A stretch of DNA of 64,000 nucleotides from Mactra quadrangularis (GCA_025267735.1 CM046298.1:34967264-35031263), one strand, 5' to 3'; counted from the stretch's first letter, positions 1-10,530 are shown. Program-made: numbers and translations. Notes: generated from the letters alone by a model not told the origin.

Positions 1-118
1 TATACCAGACCAAGTCGTATCAATTAACTTGTTTATGCTCCACCAGTGGATCGAACTGGAAACCAGTTGATTGACAAGCAACATGTCGATAGTGAATAAC
101 AGCTTTTAGATCGGTTTG

Positions 119-405
119 AGCCGCCCAGTTGGCACAGTCAGTAACACACGAGTCTACTGATCGAGAAGTCGTGGGTTTGATTCCTGAACGTACTTTCGTG
201 GCGTTTGGTTATGAAATAACTTCTATGGCTATACCTCTCATGTAAGGCAGCTTTTAGTCACTGGATGAGGTATGCGCCTAGTAACTGCTAGTAACTGGTT
301 AACAGCTAAATTCAGCGGTTAAGCCTCTCCAGGAACGGTGAGTAGGTTGACTGACTGGCCGCCGTGATATAACATATACGCTGTGTTGCTACGGCATTAA
401 ACTCA
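119..405 (+). mobile_element. tRNA-derived SINE, full-length-like copy (family 1)
   Basis: A box A-like stretch (ttggcacagtcagtaac) is followed about 45 bases later by a box B-like stretch (gggtttgattcc), the layout of an internal RNA polymerase III promoter. Downstream is a conserved 3' domain beginning ctctccaggaacggtgag and ending near a gcattaaactcaacc tail. The same head and tail recur on the minus strand at about 10.27-10.53 kb, and the tail alone recurs near 32.5 and 44.8 kb. This fits a molluscan tRNA-SINE. No clear target duplication was found, and the exact ends are approximate. Confidence 0.7.
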
Positions 406-559
406 ACCAAAAATTAATTCAATAATTATAAAAACAATAGTCAAATATTTCAACATTATATTTCATTGTTCAACAACATGGTTCAATATAACACAATCAT
501 AAATATAGACATTTCAATAATAATACAGTTACATGGCAATGGGTTTATTTATCATTCTT

Positions 560-1110
560 AAAGAAATATACCTGCGACTTATACGAAAAGGACGGGCGAC
601 TAGGGAGATGGCAACTTGTAAAAATGGCGACTTATAAACGGAGCGACTTAAATGAGGTTCGTTTTACAAGGTGGGACGGTTTATATAAAAGGATGACTCA
701 AAAGTGATGGCAACTTGTAAAAGATGGCGACTTATAAGAGAGAGGAATAAAAGAAATAAAATCTTATAATAAATGGCCACTTATTGAATGGGGCGACATG
801 ACAGAAACGTCGCCTTATAGACAGAGAATGAAGTAAAGTTCGTTTTTAATGGGTCGACTTTTGGGAGGGTTCGACTTATATATGATTGGGTGACTTAAAT
901 AGAAGGCAACTTAAGAAGAAACTACTATGTTAAAGAAAGGGACTTATAGGGAGGAATAAGATTTGAATTAGTGATCAACTGATAGGTCGGCCAATAAGGT
1001 GGGAGGTCGACTTATGCGCGATTAATACGGTATTATATATAAATGTTACCTTCCATCTGTCAGACTTATATGATGAGAGCTCGGCTTATACGCGAAAAAA
1101 TCGGTACTTT
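560..1110. repeat. Degenerate ~17-bp repeat field (GGCGACTTATA-type)
   Basis: Many imperfect copies of a phrase like atggcgacttataag or gtcgacttatatatg occur here, often 15-35 bases apart, with variants such as atggcaacttgtaaaa. The decay is too strong to give a clean period. The phrase resembles the half-unit of the 34-bp minisatellite at 8.8-9.9 kb. No coding potential is seen. Confidence 0.6.
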
Positions 1111-1936
1111 TTATAATATTAACATCCATCTCTCTGAGATTATTTACAGCGGTGAAAAAATGTTTGTATATAAATGATAACATTCCCGGATCAACATTCT
1201 AAAATATCAGTGAAAAGTAGGTGAAATAAATAGATTACACCCTGTGCTAGATAACTGAACATAAGGAATTTTAGGTCATTCACATTATTGAAAAAAATAT
1301 AGAGGGAGTATTAAAATTACTTTACGGTATTGTGGTATTCAACAAAATATATCGGTCAAAATTCAGACCTTGTTAGAAATAAATAGGAATTTTATTACTA
1401 ATGATGTAAACATTTTGCTTATGACCTTTAATGAGATTTTAATCACATTTACTGCCGGAAATTAAATAAGTAATATAAATGTATCATCTAGTCGTATTTA
1501 CAATAAAAATGAGTCGATAACAAAAATCAACATTGGAACATAAATTGTAATAGAAAAATCTAATATAAGCGTAAATGTACACTTTGATTTTTTTATGACA
1601 CAGTTCAAAACCAATAATTATGATAACGCTAATGTTTTCATAATTAATATTTTTGTGTTAAAATCACATAAAATAATTTATAGAGTACAAAAAGGTGTTA
1701 CATAAACTAAAGAAGCAATTTATTCTTCCATAAAAAAACTTTATTACCAAAATACATCGTAAGTAAATTTGATTAATAAACCATCTCAAGTATGGAGATG
1801 AAATGCATTTTTATACGATTATATTCAGTACGTACGTAAATGATATGCTGCGTTATTTACGCCAATTTGGATTTGATGGAAAACGCACGGGACATTTTAT
1901 GAATGTTTTCTGTTTTTTTTACTTACAAGGTGCAAT
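1111..1936. other. AT-rich intergenic or intronic DNA, nothing recognised
   Basis: This stretch is very AT-rich and has only short ORFs. I see no splice-flanked coding segment and no repeat boundary that I can support. Confidence 0.5.
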
Positions 1937-1937
1937 T

Positions 1938-2063
1938 TGCCTAAGCATATCGCGACGTATCGCTTTGTGCTCTGGTACCCTTTTTACAACAAAAGGAATA
2001 AGTGTGTGATATCAAAATTAGGGTACCAGGGCACAAAGCGATACGTAGTGATATACTTAAGCA
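1938..2063. mobile_element. Hairpin (foldback) MITE-like element
   Basis: Two 44-base arms (1938-1981 and 2020-2063) are inverted repeats with about five mismatches and a loop of about 38 bases. The core gtatcgctttgtgc lies in the left arm and its complement in the right arm. Both outer ends carry a TTAAG/CTAAG-like sequence. Such a palindrome is typical of a foldback MITE. No internal ORF is meaningful: the short ORFs over this interval merely read through the arms. Confidence 0.65.
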
Positions 2064-3770
2064 ACTCGCCCAATGATTCTGATCGTATGATATTTTTGAA
2101 AAGACCTACAGACCTATAAAATTATCAGGATATTAGTTAGACTTAAGTTTTTATCAGTTGATAAACAGCTGATTAATGATGGATTTTACACAGTAAAACT
2201 TCTAGAGAGCCACCTTCGTCAATGACGACCGTCAGTCATTTACGATCATCTAAAACTTACGACCAACCTATTACAGAAGTCATATAATTAACCCTTTATG
2301 CATTATCCAATAAAATCGGCACTCACTTACTACAGTCACCTCTCTATATCAAGCAAATACAGCGTAGCCCTGCAACTGGTCGCTATAAAGGGGTTTCACT
2401 GTAGTTATAGCCATACGATGTTTCAACAATAAAGCAAACAATATTGGTAAAATATATCAATTACACTGGATTAGAAGCTCTAGATATTTTATCGTAAAAT
2501 TTGTAATAATGCCAACATTTTTATCCTATCACAAAGTATATAAGTGTTTAAATTCGATACACAAATAATGGAAAAATGAATATACGACTGAACAAAAATC
2601 TAGAGTTAAAAGCTTACGACAAAAAGCATCGTAAGATCATAATATTTAATACTGATACATAAATTGTCAAATAGCCCAAAAAAGTCGTAAATACGTCGAA
2701 TGCAGTATACCTTTATTTAATACAATTATTATCATTACTATTACTGTTTTGACTAGATTGTTTATTATAAATTGATGGTCTTAAGAGCAAAAAAGCCTTA
2801 TTATAGAGACCCCTTTCTTCTAAAATTAAGCATTAAGGGCTTGACAAATGACCAAAATCCTCATGGTTTAGCGATAATCATGGTGGTTTTTATAGCAGGA
2901 CGTTACTGTATTTGTAACTGAGCACGACTTAGGAGCTTTTTGTGAATAAGTAAAATAATGAACGTTCGATGTTTTTGTCGTAAGAATTTTTCATGCAAGC
3001 ATCTAATAAACAGGATTGATTGTCTTTTGAATGAGAACACATAATATGAATAACTATGTGCAGTAAGGTATTCCTTGATGCTTTAAGAATAAACATTCAG
3101 AAAATTCTAAAATTTTACAAATAAGAGCTTCTACCAACAACATTTTGTTTCTTCAAAACGAAAAAGCCTCAAATGATAACTTTCTGAGTTTTGAAAATGA
3201 AGATCATATTATAAATAACCCTGAAAGTAACATTAATATCAAACCAAACTTTTAGAGACCATCCACTAACGCCAGTTCAACTAAATTTGCACCTAGTTCT
3301 ACTGATTGACAATATCAGTATCGTTTCATACAGCGACCTCAAGTGGTTAGAAAATAGCGAGTGCATGACCGTCTTTATTGATCAGAGATAGTGAAAGTCG
3401 CAGCTGTTATTTCACAATAAAAATGAACAAATAAATGCGTATTACATCAATTGACAATATGAGAAAGATGTGCAGAGTTTACAGACGATAAATTAACTGA
3501 TATTTATCATCATACAAATAATTGAAGAACATGGGTTTAAGATAAAACATGTATTTTTACCACTTGTCCATAGCTAATATGGAATTATAAAGAATAAATA
3601 ATCGTTAACAGTTTTCAACTTAAATATCAACTTTTCTAAATCTCTTAACATTTTGGAATAGTAAAACAATGTCCTTGTACCTGTTATTACAATTTTAGAT
3701 CAAAATTGACAAAAAATATCAGTTAAATATGGTAATTTCATGTATAAAAAACCCTATCTCGTTAGTAATA
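2064..3770. other. AT-rich non-coding stretch with weak repeat traces
   Basis: No convincing coding segment is visible. Around 2330-2400 the minus strand carries phrases (tttatagcgacc) resembling the 17-bp repeats at 0.56-1.1 kb. Around 2855-2900 there is a small imperfect inverted repeat around catggt. Confidence 0.4.
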
Positions 3771-3780
3771 GTAATGATGA

Positions 3781-3869
3781 TGAACAGAACAGAACAGAAC
3801 ATACATTTATTCACAAAAACTATACAGTTTCTAGTGATTAACAATTATAACATTTTTTGTTCTGTTCTG
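3781..3869 (-). mobile_element. 89-bp retroposon end with (GTTCT)n tip and 10-bp target duplication
   Basis: The insert is flanked by a direct repeat gtaatgatga at 3771-3780 and 3870-3879. On the minus strand it carries AATAAA close to a run of TTCTG repeats, as at the 3' end of a LINE-type retroposon. The other tip also carries CAGAACAGAAC, so the ends are partly inverted. It lies in the likely 3' untranslated region or flank of the minus-strand gene at 4255-4974. Confidence 0.6.
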
Positions 3870-4254
3870 GTAATGATGAGTTTAGTGTGTTTTTGTGACT
3901 TTTCCTAAATACAATGTATTTCTAACAATCTATTATAGCATGTGTAGTTTGCCTAAAAAAGTATTCACATTTTCTTTAAACAATTACAGACTCGATATCC
4001 TGAAAGGCAATTTAACTTAAAATTACAATAAAAGATAATTTCTTAACATAATATCAGACACTGGCAGGTAAATTTAAAATATCGAAGTAAATTAACAAAA
4101 TCTGTGAACGAGTAGTTTTTACAACTAGTTAAATAAAAAAACAATAAAATACTGATCACGAAAATAACTAATGAATTCATGTAATAAAAGAACGTTGATC
4201 ATAAAACTCAGTCAAATTATCGCCTGGATTGTCTGTTGAATAATGAAAAACAAA

Positions 4255-4974
4255 TCACGCACTAGACTGAATTGCGTCTCTAATTCCATTAGATTTTTGT
4301 GGCACGTGACCATTAGTGACACCGGTAAATCCGCTCTTAGATGAAGAATTCACACCACTGTCTTTGCTCGTTTTCACTTTCGTAGTTTTCACAGTTTTAG
4401 TGAGGCTGATTTTCCTCGTTCTACCTTCAGTTTTTGATGTAACCACACTTTTCTTTTCTCCTGAAGTTTGTTCCTTTCCTTCTTCAACACTGTCCAATGA
4501 ATGTGGAGAGAAATGAACTTTCTCCCATGAAGGATATCTTGGGAATGTATCCTGAGGTAGTTTGTCAGCCGGCGGTGGTGTCGGCGGACGATCTATGACT
4601 TTCTTCCGCTTACTAAACATATTAACTGGACACGTATTGGAGCGCTGTCTAGGCGGCGACTTAAACACAAAGAACGCTCCTTCATCAGTGTTTACTAGTT
4701 CTTTATTTATCTCTTCAGGATGAGCTTTGTCCACCTGATCATCGTCATTATCACTACAGTCATCAACAATTATATCTGGTAAATCAAATCGCACGTGTAA
4801 ATTAGGTCTAGGGGACACAGGGTCCGTATTTGCGCGTGGTCTCATTGCTGTGTGAAAGAAGCTGTCATCGTCATGATCAAATGTGGCACCGTGTCGTATT
4901 AGAATAGAATGTAAAGGTCCAGATTTAGGTGCTGGAGTGTTCTCCGTTGTTAGTGAACAGTCAGGTGTATCCAT
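4255..4974 (-). CDS. Disordered protein with 14-3-3-like and PP1-docking-like motifs, 239 aa
   Basis: The ORF opens with ATG at 4974. The upstream frame has a stop at 5044-5046 and no other ATG, so this start is the natural one unless an upstream exon splices in. The protein is polar, rich in S, T, K and P, and has no membrane segment or globular domain I recognise. Two matches to the 14-3-3 mode I pattern R-x-x-T-x-P stand out: RANTDP (47-52) and RSNTCP (111-116). KVHF (152-155) fits the PP1-docking RVxF pattern, and HVRF (60-63) resembles it. An acidic patch (70-80), a PPTPPP stretch (130-135) and a basic TKTVKTTKVK tail (192-201) follow. I do not recognise the family. Codon use and amino-acid balance are unlike the random ORFs nearby. 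A signalling scaffold or phosphatase regulator is only an inference. Confidence 0.65.
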   Translation of the reverse strand: MDTPDCSLTTENTPAPKSGPLHSILIRHGATFDHDDDSFFHTAMRPRANTDPVSPRPNLHVRFDLPDIIVDDCSDNDDDQVDKAHPEEINKELVNTDEGAFFVFKSPPRQRSNTCPVNMFSKRKKVIDRPPTPPPADKLPQDTFPRYPSWEKVHFSPHSLDSVEEGKEQTSGEKKSVVTSKTEGRTRKISLTKTVKTTKVKTSKDSGVNSSSKSGFTGVTNGHVPQKSNGIRDAIQSSA

Positions 4975-5560
4975 TATATAATATCGATATAAGTTACAAT
5001 AAGTTTTATAGTATTCAAACTTGAAGTGTTTACTCTTTATCTTTTATTTGAATACCTCTTACTAGATAACATTCAGTCTTATCACTCCATATCAACTTAA
5101 GCCAATTTTGTTGATGAAATATTTGTATAATATATGTTCATTCTTTTCAGTATATCAAGAATAGAAAAAAACTTAACAAAAAAACTTAACTAATAGCGAC
5201 TACATTCCACACTGTACAAAAACTCGAAATTTTAAAATCCAGAATTCACGTTTATATATCGGCCGTATCTACTCTACTAAAACGTTATATGAAATTTTAT
5301 TAAACACACAAAATGGTAAACAAAACAGGCACGATATTGTATGTGAATTTAGCACTTAATTTTAAATAACTACTGCGAAACACTATAAATTATTCCTATA
5401 AAATCCACTCGCTGTGACTTGTGTTCATAAAACGCTTGTACAAATTGTTACACATCAAATTTTGAGTTACATTAATTTCCTCGCGAAAATAGCCTCGCTA
5501 TCAAGTCAAGTAGTAGCAAATTAAAGTATGAATATTTTCACACGGCCCTTAGGGAATGAA

Positions 5561-6334
5561 TTATTTTCCAGATATACTGTTAGCTAACTTAACTAATTGT
5601 GTAAACTTCCTGCCGTCGTAATCATTCTTGTTCAACTCTAAAGTCTCAGTTTCTTCATTAAAACGAACATTTTTTCTGTTCCTAGGTGACACAATTTCGT
5701 CCTTAGTTAACTGGCTAATATCCCTGTCTGATATGATGGACGAACTGACACTAGTTATGTTTACGTCCAGTAGCCTATTATTAAATCTAGGTTGTCGTTT
5801 TGCGTAATTAATCGCTTGTTTATCCGATCGTGGGCTATGTCGCAGTACAGTTTGAGAATTAACCTTAGCACGTTGGCAAGTTTTTATCTTAAACTTGGCT
5901 TCACCATTCTGCCCTAGTAAAGTAGGGTTAGTATAAGTTGAGTCGTAGTAAACGCTTGGATTATTATTTCCTTTATTAAACACACTGAACTTTTTATCAA
6001 AACATGAAATTTCAGTTCTCTTTGTAAAGTTTGCGTTCCTCTCCAGTGAGCTACTAGCTTTGCTATAACTTGTTGTACTGGTTGAATTACCAATATATTG
6101 TCTTCTGCTTGACTTAGTTATCGGAAAAAACGTTGCACCGCTTCGTTTGTTTTCAGGCTCACTGGGCATGCGCAGATTGTTGAGGCGCACTAATTTGGCG
6201 CGAAATTTGTCAATTTCGCTCGATTGTTTGTACGATTCAATATGATTCTGGCGAGTGAAATATTTCTCCAATCCTCTTAATTTCTCAATTTCTCTGTTAC
6301 AAACAGCTTTTTGTTGTCTTGATATATTTACCAC
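5561..6334 (-). CDS. Terminal coding exon of an unrecognised basic protein, about 257 aa
   Basis: The frame is open for 257 codons and ends in TAA at 5561. It has no usable ATG at its 5' end. It begins directly after a minus-strand acceptor (pyrimidine run, then CAG ending at 6335), so this is a 3' coding exon whose upstream exon is not fixed. A stop lies just beyond the acceptor. Residues 10-50 are charged and helix-like, perhaps coiled coil. The middle is basic and S/N/T-rich. The C-terminus carries KNVRF (221-225), a fit to the PP1-docking RVxF pattern, then an acidic stretch. A polyadenylation signal (AATAAA, minus strand) lies near 5296-5301. It is the tail-to-head neighbour of the 239-aa ORF, 586 bp away on the same strand. 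Confidence 0.7.
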   Translation of the reverse strand: MVNISRQQKAVCNREIEKLRGLEKYFTRQNHIESYKQSSEIDKFRAKLVRLNNLRMPSEPENKRSGATFFPITKSSRRQYIGNSTSTTSYSKASSSLERNANFTKRTEISCFDKKFSVFNKGNNNPSVYYDSTYTNPTLLGQNGEAKFKIKTCQRAKVNSQTVLRHSPRSDKQAINYAKRQPRFNNRLLDVNITSVSSSIISDRDISQLTKDEIVSPRNRKNVRFNEETETLELNKNDYDGRKFTQLVKLANSISGK

Positions 6335-6436
6335 CTGTGAAAAAGATCAAGATTTTATTACATTGAAAGGTATAAGCAGACAGATTGACGAGAACTGTTC
6401 TTGATTTCTGACAGACATAACCACTTCTCAAGCTTA

Positions 6437-6443
6437 ACTTACA
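6437..6443 (-). other. Candidate 5' splice site (GTAAGT) upstream of the 257-aa exon
   Basis: On the minus strand a GTAAGT donor follows base 6443. Together with the acceptor at 6335 it would define a 108-bp intron. Only a phase-0 join keeps the 257-aa frame open. That join reads upstream for 17 codons to a TGA with no ATG, so this donor may belong to a partly non-coding exon, or may not be used. Confidence 0.35.
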
Positions 6444-6518
6444 TAATATAGTCTCGAAGAAACGCCGATAGTTCTGATAAACAGACAATATATATTCATT
6501 TGACTCCAGAAAAAGCAT

Positions 6519-7260
6519 TAATAAAGGTGGAGGTGCTCATTAATCACGTGGTATGAGGCTAAGACTGTATTTCAGATAAGTGAAGCACCTTCGGCGTTTT
6601 CGGCACTAAACTCCCCGCAGCGGTTATTTCCCTTTATTGAATCAATAAGTAGCAGCTAATGCATGGCGTAAGCACCGTGTGAAGCTTGAATCGGTAATTA
6701 AGACCTATAAAATATTTTTCGGGGAACGCCAGGGTTTCTATAGAGTTTCATATTCATCGTAAGATATTTTTTTCAAATTACTATACAGAGAAATCAGAAT
6801 ATCTGCATGATATTTTTCATAATACTCAATTCAATATTGGATTCAAATTGATACATTGATTTAATTTTGTGTTCTAACTAACTGCTTCAGAAAAACATAA
6901 TAAATTGGACTTCCCTACAAAAAATCTCAGAAATTGAACATTATTAGCAAACGAAACATCTGATCCTCTCTGCTTGTATGCATCGCATCGCAATAAAGAA
7001 ACTTACGAAGTTCACGAATTTTTCCGATGATTAAAGAGTGGTAATGGATTCTGTAGCACCTGCTAAAAGTCAGTCAGCACGTTCTATCCTCATTTAATGA
7101 AATACCAGTGTTACCATAGCGTCTGTTTTGTTATAACACAGTTTGTGAACTAATCAGGATTTGTTACGTACTCTGGGAAATGTAGAAAGAATCTAAAAAA
7201 TGTAGATCCTTTGTTTATTTACATTTCATGCTGGTGTTTTGTATGTGTAGACCTATTTAA
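6519..7260. other. Upstream flank of the minus-strand gene, no feature recognised
   Basis: The stretch at about 6590-6735 is slightly less AT-rich than its surroundings and could hold a first exon or promoter of the minus-strand gene. I see no defensible ATG exon or core promoter. The rest is AT-rich. Confidence 0.35.
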
Positions 7261-7261
7261 T

Positions 7262-7490
7262 TGCATGACCGGGCGTGGCTGAGTGGTTACCACATTGGAG
7301 TGGTTATCATTTAATATCCAGCTAGCTCCGCATTAATTCAAACCCCAGCCTCAAACAAGCATTGTTGCTTCCTGGAGTAAGAAAGCTCATCATACTAGCT
7401 CAGCACCGGGTTACCATGAAATGGATCCAAAGTGATGCATCTAAATTGTAAGAACTTGTTTCAAAATTGAGCTTAAATGAATTAGTATAA
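7262..7490 (+). mobile_element. tRNA-derived SINE (family 2, Ser/Leu-like head)
   Basis: The head reads like a tRNA with box A (tggctgagtggttacc) and a decayed box B (attcaaacccc) about 55 bases later. The body contains tagctcagcaccgggttacc and a 3' part with gaacttgtttcaaaattgag. This resembles the tRNA-headed SINEs known from bivalves such as the RUDI type, but that assignment comes from memory of the style and not from a search. The copy looks old. Confidence 0.6.
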
Positions 7491-7757
7491 ATCTATTAAC
7501 AGGTACTTAATTGATCCGTTTGAAATAGTTAAAAGTTCTGATATATTCATCGCTTATAGGAAATGATCAAGCTATTTGTATAAACGTTTACACGATTTAC
7601 CAAGGGTGTGCGTTGTTTTAATGCAAAATTACTTAAACTTCCAAATACTTGTATTTATTGGAAGCCAGGTAGATTCGTATAAATCAATAAACTTTAAGTC
7701 ATCTATCTAGCTTCCCTGGACTTTTTCTTCCAGTATTGTTGCTTATTCTTTCTACAG

Positions 7758-7839
7758 GAGCCATCGACATCTCCTCCTTATACGCGAAGGAATCAACATT
7801 CATGTCCAATTTCATGGAAGCGTATGACAAACCGCGCCT
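7758..7839 (+). CDS. Internal coding exon of an unrecognised gene (82 bp)
   Basis: A strong acceptor (pyrimidine-rich tract from about 7735, ending ctacag at 7757) and a consensus donor (GTGAGT at 7840-7845) bound 82 bp. One frame is open through the whole exon, with two bases of overhang at each side. It reads AIDISSLYAKES then TFMSNFMEAYDKPR, a well-balanced sequence typical of a conserved cytosolic segment. In the other two frames the reading is open through the exon or nearly so, but looks far less protein-like. No partner exon was found within several kilobases, so the introns are long. The family is not recognised. Confidence 0.6.
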
Positions 7840-7845
7840 GTGAGT

Positions 7846-8720
7846 TGAGCCCGAATCGCCAGATTTTTTTTACGTAAATTATAATGTTATGTGAATCAGT
7901 GATTGGCTATTCTAAAATTCGTTTGCTTTATGTGCCGTCAAAGTGTTGTAAAAAGTGAAAGAAATATAAACATTATGATGCATGATTTAGTTTCAAAATT
8001 ATTAAATCGATCAATTAAAAATTCTTTGATCATGTGTTTATTTACGATGCCGAAACATTAAGGTTTTAGTTGTTTTGTCAATATATCCTTTAAACTTACA
8101 GAACTACTGATTAAACATATGTTAAAATTCACTATCTAAAGATATGTTTCCCATGGTTATAGAGATATTTATTTATTTTGTGAAATAGAAAAGAAACTCT
8201 AGGAACTATAACAGTTGGAAAATAGAGCACTGCGTAGTTATACATTCAGAAACAACATTCCTCATGTAATGTAAAAAAGATCTTCCTTGCAAAAATACAT
8301 ACATCCAAAAAGTTGATTTCATGTAAAAAAACTTGTTCAAGATTTTAGATTAAATTTTGATTTTGAGATAGGAATAAAACAGAGCCAGTACATCATGATT
8401 GAACAAACCGGGCCGTCCGGACCTCCTAGAGATTGCATATTACATATAGTTGCAAAACATTTTGAAATAAATTATATTTCTAAAATTACATTTTCGTTGA
8501 TTCAGATCTCATAGAAAAATTGTGTTTTCGGGATTTTTGGACTCTTGTGGCAACGTTTCCATTTAACGCTTACATTAGTCACTAAAACATGAAATAAATG
8601 GACTTTGACGGTAACAGTAAAAATTCTCTACAAAAGCCTGTTTCAAAGGTATGCTAAATTGGCTGTTACAGAGGTGGTTCTATTAAATATATAATTGATT
8701 GTTTTAGGTAAATTTGATAG
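7846..8720. other. Likely intron, no feature recognised
   Basis: This is AT-rich DNA directly 3' of the exon at 7758-7839. A short GC-richer phrase (ccgggccgtccggacctcc, about 8409) resembles pieces of the family 3 SINE near 12 kb but is too short to call. Confidence 0.4.
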
Positions 8721-8809
8721 AAGGATATTGTTAAGAGGTGCCTGTTGTAAAGAAGTAGCTTTTGTCAAGAGGTTGGCATTTCAATGAGAAGCTTCTTGTT
8801 AAGAGGTGG

Positions 8810-9920
8810 CTATTGTTGAAAGTTGGCTATTGTTGTGAGGTTGTTACGGTGAAAAGATGGCTATTGTTGTGAGGTTGTTACGGTGAAAAGATGGCTATTG
8901 TTGTGAGGTTGTTACGGTGAAAAGATGGCTATTGTTGTGAGGTTGTTACGGTGAAAAGATGGCTATTGTTGTGAGGTTGTTACGGTGAAAAGATGGCTAT
9001 TGTTGTGAGGTTGTTACGGTGAAAAGATGGCTATTGTTGTGAGGTTGTTACGGTGAAAGATGGCTATTGTTGTGAGGTTGTTACGGTGAAAAGATGGCTA
9101 TTGTTGTGAGGTTGTTTCGGTGATAAGATGGCTATTGTTGTGATGTTGTTACGGTGAAAAGATGGCTATTGTTGTGAGGTTGTTACGGTGAAAAGATGGC
9201 TATTGTTGTGAGGTTGTTACGGTGAAAAGATGGCTGTTGTTGTGAGGTTGTTACGGTGAAAAGGTGACTATTGTTGTGAGGTTGTTACGGTGAAAAGATG
9301 GCTGTTGTTGTGATGTTGTTACGGTGAAAAGATGGCTATTGTTGTGAGGTTGTTACGGTGAAAAGATGGCTATTGTTGTGAGGTTGTTACGGTGAAAAGA
9401 TGGCTATTGTTGTGAGGTTGTTACGGTGAAAAGATGGCTATTGTTGTGAGGTTGTTACGATGAAAAGATGGCTATTGTTGTGAGGTTGTTACGGTGAAAA
9501 GATGGCTATTGTTGTGATGTTGTTACGGTGAAAAGATGGCTATTGTTGTGATGTTGTTACGATGAAAAGATGGCTATTGTTGTGAGGTTGTTACGGTGAA
9601 AAGATGGCTATTGTTGTGATGTTGTTACGGTGAAAAGATGGCTGTTGTTGTGATGTTGTTACGGTGAAAAGATGGCTATTGTTGTGAGGTTGTTACGGTG
9701 AAAAGATGGCTATTGTTGTGAGGTTGTTACGGTGAAAAGATGGCTGTTGTTGTGATGTTGTTACGGTGAAAAGATGGCTATTGTTGTGAGGTTGTTACGG
9801 TGAAAAGATGACTATTGTTGTGAGGTTGTTACGGTGAAAGATGGCTGTTGTTGTGAGGTTGTTACGGTGAAAAGATGACTATTGTTGTGAGGTTGTTACG
9901 GTGAAAAGATGACTATTGTT
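8810..9920. repeat. 34-bp minisatellite, about 32 units
   Basis: The 34-bp unit is made of two related 17-bp halves, gttgtgaggttgttacg and gtgaaaagatggctatt. Units run head to tail without spacers from about 8.81 to 9.92 kb. Variants are mostly single substitutions (gag/gat, cggtg/cgatg, ctatt/ctgtt, ggc/gac) and two one-base deletions (near 9055 and 9838). Flanks at 8720-8810 and 9920-10060 hold decayed single 17-bp units such as gttaagaggtggctatt, the likely ancestral form. There is no long ORF. It lies in probable intronic DNA. Confidence 0.95.
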
Positions 9921-10269
9921 AGGAACTGGCTACTGTTAAGAGATGGAAATCTCAATGAGATGTTTATCGTTAAGAGGTGGCTTTTGTTTAGAGGTAATCG
10001 TTGTTACGATGAGACTTTCTTAAAGAGGTGGTCGTTTCAATGAGTCCACTCTACTTGTATAAATTTTGTAACAGAAGATGATACGACATTCATTGTGTGC
10101 TAGACAATTACTGTCACCCAGACTGTACTAGTGTAAGATAGATAACAGTTGACTGGTCTATATCTTATTTATGACAGGTAATTTCTATAATAACTGTCAT
10201 TTATTATATATCTTGTTTTCACTAACGACTATTCCCTTTTTATGATTATTAGAGATATGTCACATAATA

Positions 10270-10530
10270 TATTGTTGTTTTTGTGACACTAGCAACACAT
10301 TGTATAGGTCATATCAGTAAACCTACTCACGGTTCCTGGAAAAGGCTATATCTCCGGATACACAGTGAAACGGTTAAAAGGCGTATACATCCGTCAGTGA
10401 CTGATCTAAACCTATATGATTTACAGTGGTAAAAGGGAGAATAGCCGTAGATACTGTTTCGTGACCAAACTCTGCAAAAGTATACCCCGACCAAGAAATG
10501 AACCCACGATGCCTCGATACATAGTGCGGA
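10270..10530 (-). mobile_element. tRNA-derived SINE (family 1), minus-strand copy
   Basis: Read on the minus strand, this has a box B-like stretch (gtgggttcatttc, near 10500), a middle containing tcactgacgg, and the family 1 tail (ttttccaggaaccgtgag, near 10325-10345), continuing to tgttgctagtgtcac. It matches the order of parts in the copy at 119-405. The overlapping 89-codon ORF is just the SINE read through. Confidence 0.65.

Noticed and set aside
119..190. Functional tRNA gene
   Set aside because: Box A and B are present, but the acceptor and anticodon stems do not pair, and a SINE body and tail follow.
8810..9920. CRISPR array
   Set aside because: Units are contiguous with no unique spacers, and the sequence is animal. 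It is a minisatellite.
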